Below the pieces are notes generated by a model. That model saw nothing but the letters and a program-made list of their open reading frames with translations, ran no database searches and was not told the DNA's origin. A stretch of DNA of 64,000 bases from Reichenbachiella carrageenanivorans (GTDB taxonomy: Bacteria > Bacteroidota > Bacteroidia > Cytophagales > Cyclobacteriaceae), in contig NZ_CP106735.1 in the NCBI RefSeq assembly GCF_025639805.1, positions 558,001-622,000 on the forward strand. Reading direction: 5' to 3'. Shown here in pieces: positions 53,708-62,912 of the stretch. Within the stretch, counting starts at the first letter, position 1. Each line of letters begins with the position of its first letter. Both the position numbers and the translations under genes were made by a program.

Positions 53708-56700
53708 TAGGCGGGTGGGTATAGTGGCATTTTGATTAAGAATGTCGTACCGAGCCCTTCTTTGGTTTCGAACCAAATGTCTCCTCCTGCATGCTCTATT
53801 CCTCTTTTGGCGACAGCCAAACCGATACCCGAACCCGTCTCCTTCGTGCTGAAGTTGGGCATAAATACTTTGTCTTGAATATTCAAAGGTATGCCCTCTC
53901 CGTGATCTTGAAATTGGATTTTCACTTGATGATCGTCTGTCTTACGCAATGATACCTTGAGTACGGGATCCTTATGTGCTTTCATTGCCTGAAAGGCATT
54001 CAATATGAGATTGTTAAAAATACGACCAAACAGCTTTTTATCACCCATCACATCAAAAGCCCCTTTTTCAAGCTCTTTTTTGATCATTTTATCTACATGT
54101 AAATCGATCGATTTTTCGAGAACCTGACGGATATCAAATGGCTCGCTTTCAGGTGTAGGCATTTTAGCAAAGTGACTAAATGATGTCACTATTTCATCCA
54201 AGGTATCGATCTGACTGAGCAGAATATCTAGCGATTTTTTGTTTCCCTTCTTCTCCTCCATGATACGCTGTAGATGCTGAATGGTGAGCTTCATAGGCGT
54301 AAGCGGATTTTTGATTTCATGCGCCACTTGCTGTGCCATTTCACGCCAAGCGGCTTCCTTTTCGTTTCGAGCCAGTTCTACTTTGGTGCTTTCGAGCTTA
54401 CTCAGCATGTTGTTGTATTCATTGACCAAAGTACCGATTTCGTCGTCTGTTTCCCACTCGATGGGCTCATTGACCTGCACAAAACCAGTCTGGTGCAAAC
54501 GGTCGGCAATAGCCACAATCGGTTTGGTGAGTTTAGAAATAATGAAATACGCAATCAGAATCGATAAAATAAAAACGAAAGTAAAAATATTGATGATGTT
54601 GCCAAATACCTGTAACTGCTGGCGAGTCAGGTGATCTTTGGATGCAAAATATGGTGCAGCCAGCACTCCCAACAACTCTCCCGACTCTGGCGATAGAATA
54701 GACACATAGGATGTCTTGTACCGAAAATTCCCTATAGACTCGTCTAAGATCAAACTCTCCTTGCGTCTGCGCACTAACTGATCCATGGCATCTGCCACCA
54801 AATAGTCGGAGACGATATTGGATTCGAAAATCATGGGCGTACTAGATGCCAGCAAGCGCCCTTCCACACTATACACATTCAGATCCATACCTGAGTGATT
54901 GGCCAATTCAGAAATACCGTTTTCTAATTGCTCTCGGTTGGTTGTTCTACTATAAAAAGAACTCAAATGATCATTGACATCTTCGGTCATCACAAGCGCT
55001 TTTTTCAGATTAGATTTGTCTATTTCTTTCTTATTTGAGGCATCTGTGCTAGTCATCACGGCCAAGCCTACAAGTATGAGTGGGATGATAAATGAAGCTC
55101 CTGAATACAGCAGTATCTTAGTAGAAAAATTGAGTTGGATGGTTCTGTCTGGCTGCAACAGGTAGTTGACCGCAAAGGCCAAACTGGCTACACCCAAAAA
55201 CAAGGCAAACAAAAAGGAAAAGTTTGATATGATGTTGGACTTAGGGTACACGGGGCTAGATATCAAAACTGTCTTCACATCAGATTTTGCACCCCAGTGG
55301 AAATACCCGTTCACCTCCATACCTTCAGTATACAAAACAGGACTCGCCAGCACATCCTTAGATACCAAAGACTCATAATCAAAATCCCCAGACTTGTAAA
55401 TGAGTGCTTCGGACTGAAATATGGCATAATCATAATCGGTAGTCGACCGCTGGGTACGATCGACCAGCACCTGAGGAAGCACGCGCTTACCAGAAAATTT
55501 CTTCAAGCGCAATTCGATTTCTAAATAACCAGTCACGTTTTGATAACGCTCTAGCTCTACGAAACAAACGAACTTTTTGCGTTTACGAAGATCCATTTGT
55601 CCGTCGTAATAAATTCCTCTGTAACTCGTCGCATATCCTTTAGTTTGATATTTTCTCTTCAGGTCAGTTATGTTTTGTCCCTTGTGCTTAGTAGAAATTG
55701 CCTGCCCTTTATCATCAAAAAGTGCGATTTCAATTTCATAATTATTGAAATAGGTATTGAAGTAGGTTCTACGGATACGCTGAACGATACTAGCATGCTG
55801 GCTCTGCGGGTTGATCATTTTACTATTGATCACTACATCGTTTTTGATCTGCTTCATGATACTAGAGAGCAAATATTCGCCATCGATATCTCGATCTAGC
55901 TGCAAGTAGGTCGCAAATTTTTTGATCTTATTGGTTTCCTTTTTTTCGAAAGATTTGTAGATCAAGAATGAACCTGTAAGTGCCAGCAAAATGGCCGAAA
56001 GAATGAGATAATTCAAGCTATCGAACCGCAGTTTTTTGAGATTGGCTGGCAGTCTAAATTGAAATACGACAATCTGATAGATGAGATTGCCCGATAGCAC
56101 TAGCCACAGATGATCATAGCTCGACAAGACTACCCCAGATAGGAGCAAACAAACCAAATGTATCCGCAAAAAGTGATGTCTATTGCCATCTGCCTGCCTG
56201 AATACTTCGAAACCAAAATAAGTGATTAAAAAATAGAGCGTAGCAAAAAGAGAGACCAGCATGTAGGCCACCACTCGATCCAGCGGAAACCGCAGAGATT
56301 CGGTGATGTCTAATGTGATCTGAGAATGTGCTAACACAATCTGTATGGTATCTGCAAAAAGGTAAAACACAAAATAGCCAAGCAGCATACTCAGAAAGGC
56401 AATCGCATTAATCCACCGCCGACTGATCCAATCTCCAAAACCTGCTTTTTGCGAAAGCATATAGACCATAAATATATTGAGTGCCAGTACATTGAGGACG
56501 GCATCGCCAAGGCTAGAATAAAACCACTCAAACCTGAAAGTAGAGCCTGCAAATACACCAAGTTTGAAATAGGCACTTGGAAACTCTGCAAGTACCAATG
56601 CCCCCCTCAGGATCAAAAAAGCGCACATCATAAATGCCGCTCCATAGCCAAATCCTTTCTTAAGTTGTATCTCTATGGTCAAATAATAGATGACTAAAAA

Positions 56701-57267
56701 TAAGCCACCAAAGAGTAAGACAATCGTAAATAAGATTAGATAATTAGCCTCTGGCGCATAATTAGACTGCCCACTCCATTGTACATTGATTAGCTCTTTG
56801 CCTCCAAATTGAATAGGGATCGACTGTAGCCCATAGCCAATCTCCATGTTATTGGGAATGATGGTGCGGTTATATTCATCAGGAAATGAGCGAAGGGAAG
56901 AGTCAAAAATTCTCCGAATGGGGATAAAAGCAATGATTTTGAAAGATTCTCGATCAGAAATTTGGTCATAAGTTTTATAAAGATATTCACCTTGCTCACA
57001 GGAGAGTAGTGGAGCCGTAGGTGATAGCAAAAATTGCTCTAGTGGAGGGATGAGCAGGTTGTCCGTCCAACAGACTAATTTGCCTTTTTGGTTATATACC
57101 AAAAAATCTACGCCAAGTATAGGTTTAAAGAATGGGATTTGATCACTAGCCAATTCGTAAGCATTATCAAATTTCTGATAATGCTCCGCTATCACATTCT
57201 CAATATGATCAACCTCATGGTCTACGTCGATTTTTGAAAAAGCAATGAGATATACCAAGACAGCCAA
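53707..57267 (-). CDS. NtrY-like membrane sensor histidine kinase
   Basis: The C-terminal part is a clear kinase: HAMP region (~905-960), H-box AHEIKNPLTPMKLTIQHLQ with His near residue 983, N-box NNLILNAFQAMK, G1 FQDHGEGIP and G2 TGSGIGLAVAKRGIEHAGGD. The long N-terminal part holds about ten or more membrane segments and two extracytoplasmic regions. Length is ~1186 aa from a TTG codon. That start would cut the first membrane helix; the frame is open upstream to 57342 and encodes the missing half (KTKKYIFSGLGLSAIA), but has no ATG. A non-standard start (for example ATT at 57321) or a sequence error is likely. No response regulator gene is adjacent. Confidence 0.88.
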   Translation of the reverse strand: MAVLVYLIAFSKIDVDHEVDHIENVIAEHYQKFDNAYELASDQIPFFKPILGVDFLVYNQKGKLVCWTDNLLIPPLEQFLLSPTAPLLSCEQGEYLYKTYDQISDRESFKIIAFIPIRRIFDSSLRSFPDEYNRTIIPNNMEIGYGLQSIPIQFGGKELINVQWSGQSNYAPEANYLILFTIVLLFGGLFLVIYYLTIEIQLKKGFGYGAAFMMCAFLILRGALVLAEFPSAYFKLGVFAGSTFRFEWFYSSLGDAVLNVLALNIFMVYMLSQKAGFGDWISRRWINAIAFLSMLLGYFVFYLFADTIQIVLAHSQITLDITESLRFPLDRVVAYMLVSLFATLYFLITYFGFEVFRQADGNRHHFLRIHLVCLLLSGVVLSSYDHLWLVLSGNLIYQIVVFQFRLPANLKKLRFDSLNYLILSAILLALTGSFLIYKSFEKKETNKIKKFATYLQLDRDIDGEYLLSSIMKQIKNDVVINSKMINPQSQHASIVQRIRRTYFNTYFNNYEIEIALFDDKGQAISTKHKGQNITDLKRKYQTKGYATSYRGIYYDGQMDLRKRKKFVCFVELERYQNVTGYLEIELRLKKFSGKRVLPQVLVDRTQRSTTDYDYAIFQSEALIYKSGDFDYESLVSKDVLASPVLYTEGMEVNGYFHWGAKSDVKTVLISSPVYPKSNIISNFSFLFALFLGVASLAFAVNYLLQPDRTIQLNFSTKILLYSGASFIIPLILVGLAVMTSTDASNKKEIDKSNLKKALVMTEDVNDHLSSFYSRTTNREQLENGISELANHSGMDLNVYSVEGRLLASSTPMIFESNIVSDYLVADAMDQLVRRRKESLILDESIGNFRYKTSYVSILSPESGELLGVLAAPYFASKDHLTRQQLQVFGNIINIFTFVFILSILIAYFIISKLTKPIVAIADRLHQTGFVQVNEPIEWETDDEIGTLVNEYNNMLSKLESTKVELARNEKEAAWREMAQQVAHEIKNPLTPMKLTIQHLQRIMEEKKGNKKSLDILLSQIDTLDEIVTSFSHFAKMPTPESEPFDIRQVLEKSIDLHVDKMIKKELEKGAFDVMGDKKLFGRIFNNLILNAFQAMKAHKDPVLKVSLRKTDDHQVKIQFQDHGEGIPLNIQDKVFMPNFSTKETGSGIGLAVAKRGIEHAGGDIWFETKEGLGTTFLIKMPLYPPA

Positions 57268-57362
57268 TGCAATAGCTGACAGGCCTAATCCTGAAAATAT
57301 ATATTTTTTAGTCTTGATAATTCTGGTATTAAAATCGCTCGATCAAAATACACAAAATTACG

Positions 57363-57746
57363 TTAACCCGTGTATTTGGAATCGAATCTGATGCCTCCGA
57401 AGATATGCAAAAAGATAGCTCTTGAATATTTGAACATCACTGGCCAGAGAATAGCTACTGCTACAGTCACCACTGCCATATATACCCAAGTATCTGGATT
57501 ACCGAAAAAATTGTATAAAACAAACCCTGTAATGAATGTGATCGCTGCCGAAAAAGCGTAACTCACAAACATGGCTCCGTAATAAAACCCAGGTTCTGGT
57601 TCATAAGTTTGTTTACATTCTGGACATTTTTCGTACATTTCCATACTAAACCACTTTTTGGTCAAAGCATATTTGTACATATCTCCCTGACGGCAACGCG
57701 GACATTTACATGCGAATAGCGCTTGATTTGATGTTCTTATTTGCAT
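57363..57746 (-). CDS. DUF983 family protein
   Basis: The 127-aa protein has two zinc-ribbon-like Cys pairs (CKCPRCRQG, KCPECKQTY), the PGFYYGAMFVSYAF segment typical of the family, and two transmembrane helices (~60-80 and ~88-107). Function is unknown, but the family is often near respiratory genes in Bacteroidota. It overlaps the upstream small gene by 41 bp. Confidence 0.9.
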   Translation of the reverse strand: MQIRTSNQALFACKCPRCRQGDMYKYALTKKWFSMEMYEKCPECKQTYEPEPGFYYGAMFVSYAFSAAITFITGFVLYNFFGNPDTWVYMAVVTVAVAILWPVMFKYSRAIFLHIFGGIRFDSKYTG

Positions 57747-57963
57747 GATTTCTGCTTTTTTTATACCATAATAATCCTATTACCAAGATGGCCAAATAGG
57801 GTGTCACAAAAAGATACATAATACCAAAATTCAACCCTTCGGCCAAACTCAACTCTCCATGGCTCACGTTGTTGACAATTGTGGTTTTGCACATGGCACA
57901 CTGTGCCAGTACTTCTATAGTAGAAGCTACCCATGCGATGATTATCAATATTGCCTTTTTCAT
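57706..57963 (-). CDS. Small membrane protein of the cytochrome oxidase cluster
   Basis: This 85-aa protein has a signal-like N-terminal helix (~1-19), a QCAMCKTTIVNN motif (CxxC) just after it, and a second membrane helix (~47-66) before a basic tail. The CxxC facing outside might bind copper or heme-related ligands for oxidase assembly; that is inference from context. It overlaps DUF983 downstream by 41 bp and lies 37 bp after the DUF420 gene. I do not know a named family. Confidence 0.75.
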   Translation of the reverse strand: MKKAILIIIAWVASTIEVLAQCAMCKTTIVNNVSHGELSLAEGLNFGIMYLFVTPYLAILVIGLLWYKKSRNHANKNIKSSAIRM

Positions 57964-58000
57964 TTGACTACTAATTAGCGTTCAAAAGATTCTACGGAAA

Positions 58001-58573
58001 TTATTGAGGATAGTATGGACTGGCTAAGAAATAAACCAAAACACCTGTGACAGATACAAACATCCAAATAGGCCATGTGTATTTTACTGTCTTTTTGTGC
58101 TTTTCTATTTCTCCTGCTATGGCGTAATAAAAGGCAAACAATACAAATGGTACAACCACAAATGACATGGCAATATGCGACAACAGTACCGTCAAATAAA
58201 AATATCTCAAATTGCCAATTCTCACTTCTTCGCCATGCTCTAGAATACCATTCAGGTTCGTATCTCCAAATACCGCAGACACGCTGGTAGAATGATACAG
58301 TGAATAAGCCAACACGAAGATGATTCCAAGTGTAAGCGCAAATGACATGAAGAATTTATGCCACAAGATCTCTCCCTGCCTAGCATATCGCTTGCCCATC
58401 AACAAAAAGATTGCTGTCAATGAATTGATAAATGCATTGAAGGCAGGTATGTCTTTGAGCCAAACATAGTCTGCCGAAATTTTATACGGAGAAAACATAA
58501 ATACACCGATCAACCCTGGTATGGTAATAGAGATCAACAAGATTACCAACAATGCTACTTTACTATCCTTCAT
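58001..58573 (-). CDS. DUF420 family membrane protein (CtaM-like)
   Basis: The 190-aa protein has five predicted membrane helices and His-bearing segments typical of DUF420: FNAFINSLTAIFLLMG, WHKFFMSFALTLGIIF, YHSTSV and LRYFYLTVLLSHIAMSF. Bacillus CtaM (YozB), a DUF420 member, is needed for caa3 oxidase assembly, so an assembly role fits here next to the oxidase genes. It follows the SCO-like gene by 27 bp. Confidence 0.88.
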   Translation of the reverse strand: MKDSKVALLVILLISITIPGLIGVFMFSPYKISADYVWLKDIPAFNAFINSLTAIFLLMGKRYARQGEILWHKFFMSFALTLGIIFVLAYSLYHSTSVSAVFGDTNLNGILEHGEEVRIGNLRYFYLTVLLSHIAMSFVVVPFVLFAFYYAIAGEIEKHKKTVKYTWPIWMFVSVTGVLVYFLASPYYPQ

Positions 58574-58600
58574 CTTTTTAAATTTTAAGGGATTTACTCC

Positions 58601-59182
58601 TTATTGCTCACTGAGCAAAATGTATATCTCGGTATTCAAACGATCAATCTCTTTCAGTTCTAAAGGGTCATAATACCCTCTAATCTGTTGCTGCTGATCA
58701 ACTAAAACCAACCCACTATCAGCCTTGAGTTGGCTATTCAAATCCAAGTGCAATATACATCTTCCGAGGCGCATCAAATTGCTATCTGCTAGATTATATC
58801 GCTGCCAAGCATCGTAACGTGTACGAGTAAATATGGTATCGTTCAATGCCTTGATAGACAAGAGTTGCACCTCTTTTTTATCTTTATACTTTTCCAAAAA
58901 AGTATACAAATTATTTTTGAGCGACTCCGTATCTGTATTCCCTATTTCATATACAGACACGCTTTGTTGCTGACTGATTCCAAGCAACTGATTCACCGCC
59001 GCTTCATCAACGTGATAAGGCTGCCCGTTTGGTAACGTAGGACAACCATCCTTGGCTAACACTCCCTGCTCGTAATACACAGGAATAGCAAATTTATTTT
59101 TGCCAAAACTCTGAAGGAAGAGGTAAATCAATACTGGAAATACCAGTATCACAAACAACATAATGATTTTTATCTTATTCAT
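58601..59182 (-). CDS. Membrane-anchored SCO-like protein lacking the copper-binding CxxxC
   Basis: The ATG (MNKIKIIML) gives 193 aa; a TTG three codons upstream is less likely. An N-terminal membrane anchor (~8-25) precedes a domain whose C-terminal end reads GLVLVDQQQQIRGYYDP and then LKEIDRLNTEIYILL, as in SCO/SenC proteins. The thioredoxin-like CxxxC copper site is absent; the only prominent Cys are in KDGCPTLPNGQ and LGRCILH. It could be a degenerate SCO paralogue or another oxidase-cluster protein. It sits between the oxidase terminator and DUF420. Confidence 0.65.
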   Translation of the reverse strand: MNKIKIIMLFVILVFPVLIYLFLQSFGKNKFAIPVYYEQGVLAKDGCPTLPNGQPYHVDEAAVNQLLGISQQQSVSVYEIGNTDTESLKNNLYTFLEKYKDKKEVQLLSIKALNDTIFTRTRYDAWQRYNLADSNLMRLGRCILHLDLNSQLKADSGLVLVDQQQQIRGYYDPLELKEIDRLNTEIYILLSEQ

Positions 59183-59190
59183 TTCGCACA

Positions 59191-59219
59191 AAAAAAAATG
59201 CCGTCTCTCAACGGCATTT
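59191..59219 (-). terminator. Terminator after the cytochrome c oxidase subunit genes
   Basis: A perfect 9-bp stem (AAATGCCGT / ACGGCATTT) with a six-base loop is followed on the minus strand by a run of eight or nine T. It lies 20 bp beyond the subunit IV stop and just before the SCO-like gene, so it splits or attenuates the cluster. Confidence 0.85.
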
Positions 59220-59238
59220 CAAATCAGTTTTTTATGTA

Positions 59239-59568
59239 TTAACCTCCATAGATCGCAGTGAAGATAGCATCTCCTTGGATCAGCAGTGCAGCGATCAGCC
59301 ACGTCACAAAAATAAGTGGCGCTACGATGCTCCATTTCAGGCCTTTGGTCTCATGGCCTAAGTGCATAAACTCAGACATAATATAGTAGGCTTTCACAAT
59401 TGTCATCAAAATGAAAACGACCGTTTTAATAGGGCTAGCATCCAAAGTGAAGGCAATTATAAACTCTCCTGCAGTGATCAAAAATAGGTACAAAGTCACC
59501 ATCCATATGTGCTTGATCTTCGCTTTATCTGCAGGAATTACTGCTACAGTTTTATTTTCTTGTTCCAT
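59239..59568 (-). CDS. Cytochrome c oxidase subunit IV-like protein
   Basis: The 109-aa protein has three membrane helices and the family features IKHIWMVTLYLFLITAGEF, FILMTIVKAYYIMSEFMHLG and a C-terminal VTWLIAALLIQGDAI. It is a small accessory subunit of the caa3-type heme-copper oxidase. It follows subunit III by 21 bp and is succeeded by a strong terminator. Confidence 0.88.
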   Translation of the reverse strand: MEQENKTVAVIPADKAKIKHIWMVTLYLFLITAGEFIIAFTLDASPIKTVVFILMTIVKAYYIMSEFMHLGHETKGLKWSIVAPLIFVTWLIAALLIQGDAIFTAIYGG

Positions 59569-59589
59569 CGTATGAAATGTTTTTATAAC

Positions 59590-60339
59590 TTAAATGAGGT
59601 AGAAGAAGGTAAATACAAATACCCAAACCAAATCGACAAAGTGCCAATACAGGCCTACTTTTTCTACCATTTCGTAATGTCCTCTTTGCTCTAGTTTACC
59701 TACTACTGCTTGGTAGAAGATGATGAAGTTGATCACCACACCACTGAATACGTGAAACCCGTGGAATCCTGTGATAAAAAAGAATAGTGCTGCAAAGTTT
59801 GGAGGTCCATATTGATTCATAGACAAATTGGCTCCGTAGAAAATAGAGCCGTCCAACAGCGCTCCTCCATCGTCAGTACCTACGATAAAGTGAGTCCATT
59901 CCCAAGCCTGACAACCCAAGAAAGTCAAACCACCTACAATGGTCCAAAGCATCCACTTTTCTACCGCTTGCCTGTCGTTTCGCTGGCCAGCTTCTACAGC
60001 TAATACCATCGTAACCGAACTCATGATCAAAATAAAGGTCATGATACCGACAAATACCAAAGGCAGATGAATACCGTGCAAAAATGGCATACCATTGAAC
60101 ACCATATCTGGAACTGGCCAATACTCTTGTGAGAATACAAAATTCTCAAGAGCGCCTTCGTATGCCGGATGACTATATCTAATCAATCCATATGCTACCA
60201 ATAATGAAGAGAATGTGAATGCATCTGAAAGCAAGAAAAACCACATCATTAGTTTTCCATAACTGGCCTTCATGGGTTCTGTTCCACCCTGCCACAATTT
60301 CTCGTTATTTTCTTCTACTACAACTGCTGAACCAGCCAT
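59590..60339 (-). CDS. ctaE: Cytochrome c oxidase subunit III
   Basis: The 249-aa protein has seven membrane segments and subunit III patterns: YGKLMMWFFLLSDAFTFSSL, FLGCQAWEWTHF, FFFITGFHGFHVFSG and VGLYWHFVDLVWVFVFTFFY. It supports the stability of the catalytic core of aa3-type oxidase in the inner membrane. It is directly downstream of a second, shorter subunit III homologue, an arrangement common in this phylum. Confidence 0.93.
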   Translation of the reverse strand: MAGSAVVVEENNEKLWQGGTEPMKASYGKLMMWFFLLSDAFTFSSLLVAYGLIRYSHPAYEGALENFVFSQEYWPVPDMVFNGMPFLHGIHLPLVFVGIMTFILIMSSVTMVLAVEAGQRNDRQAVEKWMLWTIVGGLTFLGCQAWEWTHFIVGTDDGGALLDGSIFYGANLSMNQYGPPNFAALFFFITGFHGFHVFSGVVINFIIFYQAVVGKLEQRGHYEMVEKVGLYWHFVDLVWVFVFTFFYLI

Positions 60340-60356
60340 GATCTGAAATTTTAATT

Positions 60357-60938
60357 TTAATGATTAAGTGTCAAAAATAAGTATAAATACAACCAAAGTC
60401 CACCCAAAAAATGCCAATATGTGGCACACATTTCGAGTTGGTCTAAACTTTTAGAATGTACTTTATACTTGAAAGCGGCAACAGCCACTACTGCAATAAA
60501 TATCAATGCACTGACGAGGTGAAAACCATGCAATCCTGTCAACACATAAAGAAAAGATCCTGCAGGATTCCCTACAAAATATACCCCTTCTGCCACCAAT
60601 GCTTGCCATCCTAAATACTGGCCTATCAAAAAGCCAACCCCTGTCAAGGCAGTCAAAAAAAGCATCAAACGCATCTTAACAATTTCGTCTTTTTTAGCAA
60701 AGTAGTATGCCAACTGCATCACTACACTACTCGCAATGATGATGATACTAGTCAGATCGAATACCACTGGCAATTCGAAGTCTAACCATACGCCATCTGA
60801 CTGTTTTACCACATAGGCACTCGTCAGAGCAGCAAACATCATCACTATAGACACCATAAATAGCCAAAGTGCAAACTTCTTAGGGTGCATTTTGAACTGA
60901 GTCCCTTTATCTTTTTTAAGCATCATTGCTGCGTTCAT
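60357..60938 (-). CDS. Heme-copper oxidase subunit III homologue (short)
   Basis: The 193-aa membrane protein has five helices and shows KFALWLFMVSIVMMFAALTS, GSFLYVLTGLHGFHLVSALI and CATYWHFLGGLWLYLYLFL, placing it in the subunit III family. It lacks the extra N-terminal helices of the longer homologue. It starts 1 bp after the ctaB stop. In Bacteroidota both forms are usually encoded together. Confidence 0.9.
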   Translation of the reverse strand: MNAAMMLKKDKGTQFKMHPKKFALWLFMVSIVMMFAALTSAYVVKQSDGVWLDFELPVVFDLTSIIIIASSVVMQLAYYFAKKDEIVKMRLMLFLTALTGVGFLIGQYLGWQALVAEGVYFVGNPAGSFLYVLTGLHGFHLVSALIFIAVVAVAAFKYKVHSKSLDQLEMCATYWHFLGGLWLYLYLFLTLNH

Positions 60939-60939
60939 A

Positions 60940-61848
60940 TCAAATTTTGTCTAACATATAAGCGATCTGCACAATAGGCAGATACAAAAAAGAACCAAAC
61001 ATGATCTTCAGAGCCGTTTTGTCCGAATTGTCTCTCATCAAACTAAAGGTCTGCGCTAAAAATCCACAGCCGCAGATAGTCGCTATGACTGCCGAATTGA
61101 GCCCTGTCACCCCAAAGTAAGTAGGCAATAGCCCCAAGGGTAACAAAAACAAAGTATAGATCATAATATTGATCGCAGTGTTTAGGTCTTTGCGCCCGTT
61201 GTTTGGCAACAGCTTAAACCCGGCCTTTTTATAATCTTCATCTCCTACCCAAGCAATCGCCCAAAAGTGCGGAAACTGCCAAATAAACTGAATACCGAAA
61301 ATAATCATCGCCTCAAAAGAAATCACCCCTGTAGCTGCTACCCATCCCAACAATGGAGGCAAGGCCCCTGGGATGGCTCCTACAAATACGGCAATAGGCC
61401 CTACTCGCTTCATCGGTGTATATACAAAACTGTATAATAGCAATGATACGAATGATAAGATGACCGTGAGCACATTGGTAGATAAATACAAAATGTATAA
61501 TCCTACCATAGCTACAACCACACTGTAAATGGCCGCTTCTTTAATCGAAATACGACCAGTGGGCAATGGTCTGGTTTTCGTACGCTTCATGAGCGCATCG
61601 TAGTCTATTTCTATGATTTGATTGATTGTGACAGACGCCCCAGACACAAGCATACCTCCCAGAGAAAGTAATAGGAGGTTGGCCCAATTGAGTGAGCCTG
61701 TACTAGCTAGAATATATCCAAAACCAGACGAAAAAGCCACAAGAAAGGACAACCTCGGTTTCAATAGCTCAATATAAGCTCTTGTCTTGGCTCCTGCACT
61801 CAACGTGCCTACATTATAGTTTTCTACCTCACCCATTCGCCAATTCAT
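60940..61848 (-). CDS. ctaB: Protoheme IX farnesyltransferase (heme O synthase)
   Basis: CtaB/CyoE adds a farnesyl group to heme b to make heme O. The 302-aa protein has UbiA-type prenyltransferase motifs: NQIIEIDYDALMKRTKTRPLP (NxxxDxxxD region) and WVGDEDYKKAGFKLLP in the second cytoplasmic loop, with about eight helices. The start overlaps the ctaA end by 20 bp; a Met four codons downstream (MGEVENYN) is an alternative. Confidence 0.95.
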   Translation of the reverse strand: MNWRMGEVENYNVGTLSAGAKTRAYIELLKPRLSFLVAFSSGFGYILASTGSLNWANLLLLSLGGMLVSGASVTINQIIEIDYDALMKRTKTRPLPTGRISIKEAAIYSVVVAMVGLYILYLSTNVLTVILSFVSLLLYSFVYTPMKRVGPIAVFVGAIPGALPPLLGWVAATGVISFEAMIIFGIQFIWQFPHFWAIAWVGDEDYKKAGFKLLPNNGRKDLNTAINIMIYTLFLLPLGLLPTYFGVTGLNSAVIATICGCGFLAQTFSLMRDNSDKTALKIMFGSFLYLPIVQIAYMLDKI

Positions 61849-62902
61849 TTGTGGAAATTTCCTTTTCCTTTATAATCAAATACAAGAAATACTGAATACC
61901 GAAAATCATCAAAGCCAATAATAAATGAACGGGCTGTAAGATGTAAGGCAAAGCATATTTTGCCAAAACGGTCCCTGTCAATATTTCTAATATTACTAAA
62001 ATCAATAAACCCCAAACCAAGACTTTTGAAGTTTTGAAATCCTTTATGCTTTTTGTCAATCGATAGATCAGATAACCATGTATCACTAGCAAGATCAATG
62101 AATATGACCTATGCATATAAAAAATAATACCCAAATTTTCGACCCAACTAAAACGTAAATCTTCACCTAATGTAGTCGCCAAGGTATCTATAGCCTCTCT
62201 CACCTGTGTACCCATCACAATCTGAGCAAAAAACAACAACATACACACCACCAGTAGTCTCCTTACCTTATATGGTTTGTATGATAATAAACCTTGTAGC
62301 CTGTCCTTGGTCACTATCACTCTTACTTTGAGCAATAAGGCAATCAACCCAATAGCTAATATCATATGAAAGGTAATCATCCCTGGTAGCAAATTGGTAG
62401 AAACGACCAAAGAGCCTATCCATCCTTGAAATATCACCAACAGCAAAGCAGCCACAGACAGGAAGAAAACCTTTTTGTTCGTATGTATATAGCTATAAGA
62501 CAATACTGTACAAATAATGATTAAAAAACCGACCGCAACACCCACCAAACGGTTTATGTATTCAGTCCACGTGCGAGCGAAGTTGAAGCCATGAGCTTCC
62601 TCTACATTTTTACCTTTCCTAATATCATGAGCAAGACCAGGGAATCCTAATACCTGAACCAAACTTGCCAATCTATCATTCTTTTGCATCCGCTTTTCAG
62701 CGTAACGCGCTTTGTAATCCTCGGGCAACTCACTTTCCGTAGTAGGTGGGATATAAGATCCGAAGCATTTGGGCCAATCAGGACATCCCATGCCAGACCC
62801 CGTACTACGAACAATGCCGCCTACTAAGATTAAAAAGTAAACGGCAATGATCGTAATGCTATTAAATTTTATAAATAAACCTTGTTTAGGTTCTTTAGTC
62901 AT
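61829..62902 (-). CDS. ctaA: Heme A synthase
   Basis: CtaA/COX15 oxidises heme O to heme A for the aa3 oxidase. The 357-aa protein has eight helices, the STGSGMGCPDWPKCFGSYIP segment near the N terminus, EYINRLVG, TFHMILAIGL (His ligand) and the paired late His in YMHRSYSL and QPVHLLLAL. The gene is 10 bp after the subunit I stop, forming one operon for heme A supply and oxidase subunits. Confidence 0.95.
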   Translation of the reverse strand: MTKEPKQGLFIKFNSITIIAVYFLILVGGIVRSTGSGMGCPDWPKCFGSYIPPTTESELPEDYKARYAEKRMQKNDRLASLVQVLGFPGLAHDIRKGKNVEEAHGFNFARTWTEYINRLVGVAVGFLIIICTVLSYSYIHTNKKVFFLSVAALLLVIFQGWIGSLVVSTNLLPGMITFHMILAIGLIALLLKVRVIVTKDRLQGLLSYKPYKVRRLLVVCMLLFFAQIVMGTQVREAIDTLATTLGEDLRFSWVENLGIIFYMHRSYSLILLVIHGYLIYRLTKSIKDFKTSKVLVWGLLILVILEILTGTVLAKYALPYILQPVHLLLALMIFGIQYFLYLIIKEKEISTNELANG

Positions 62903-62912
62903 TTCTTTGGCC

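Noticed and set aside
59590..60938. Two subunit III-like genes as a recent duplication
   Set aside because: The two differ in length and sequence, and this pair is a usual arrangement in Bacteroidota oxidase operons.
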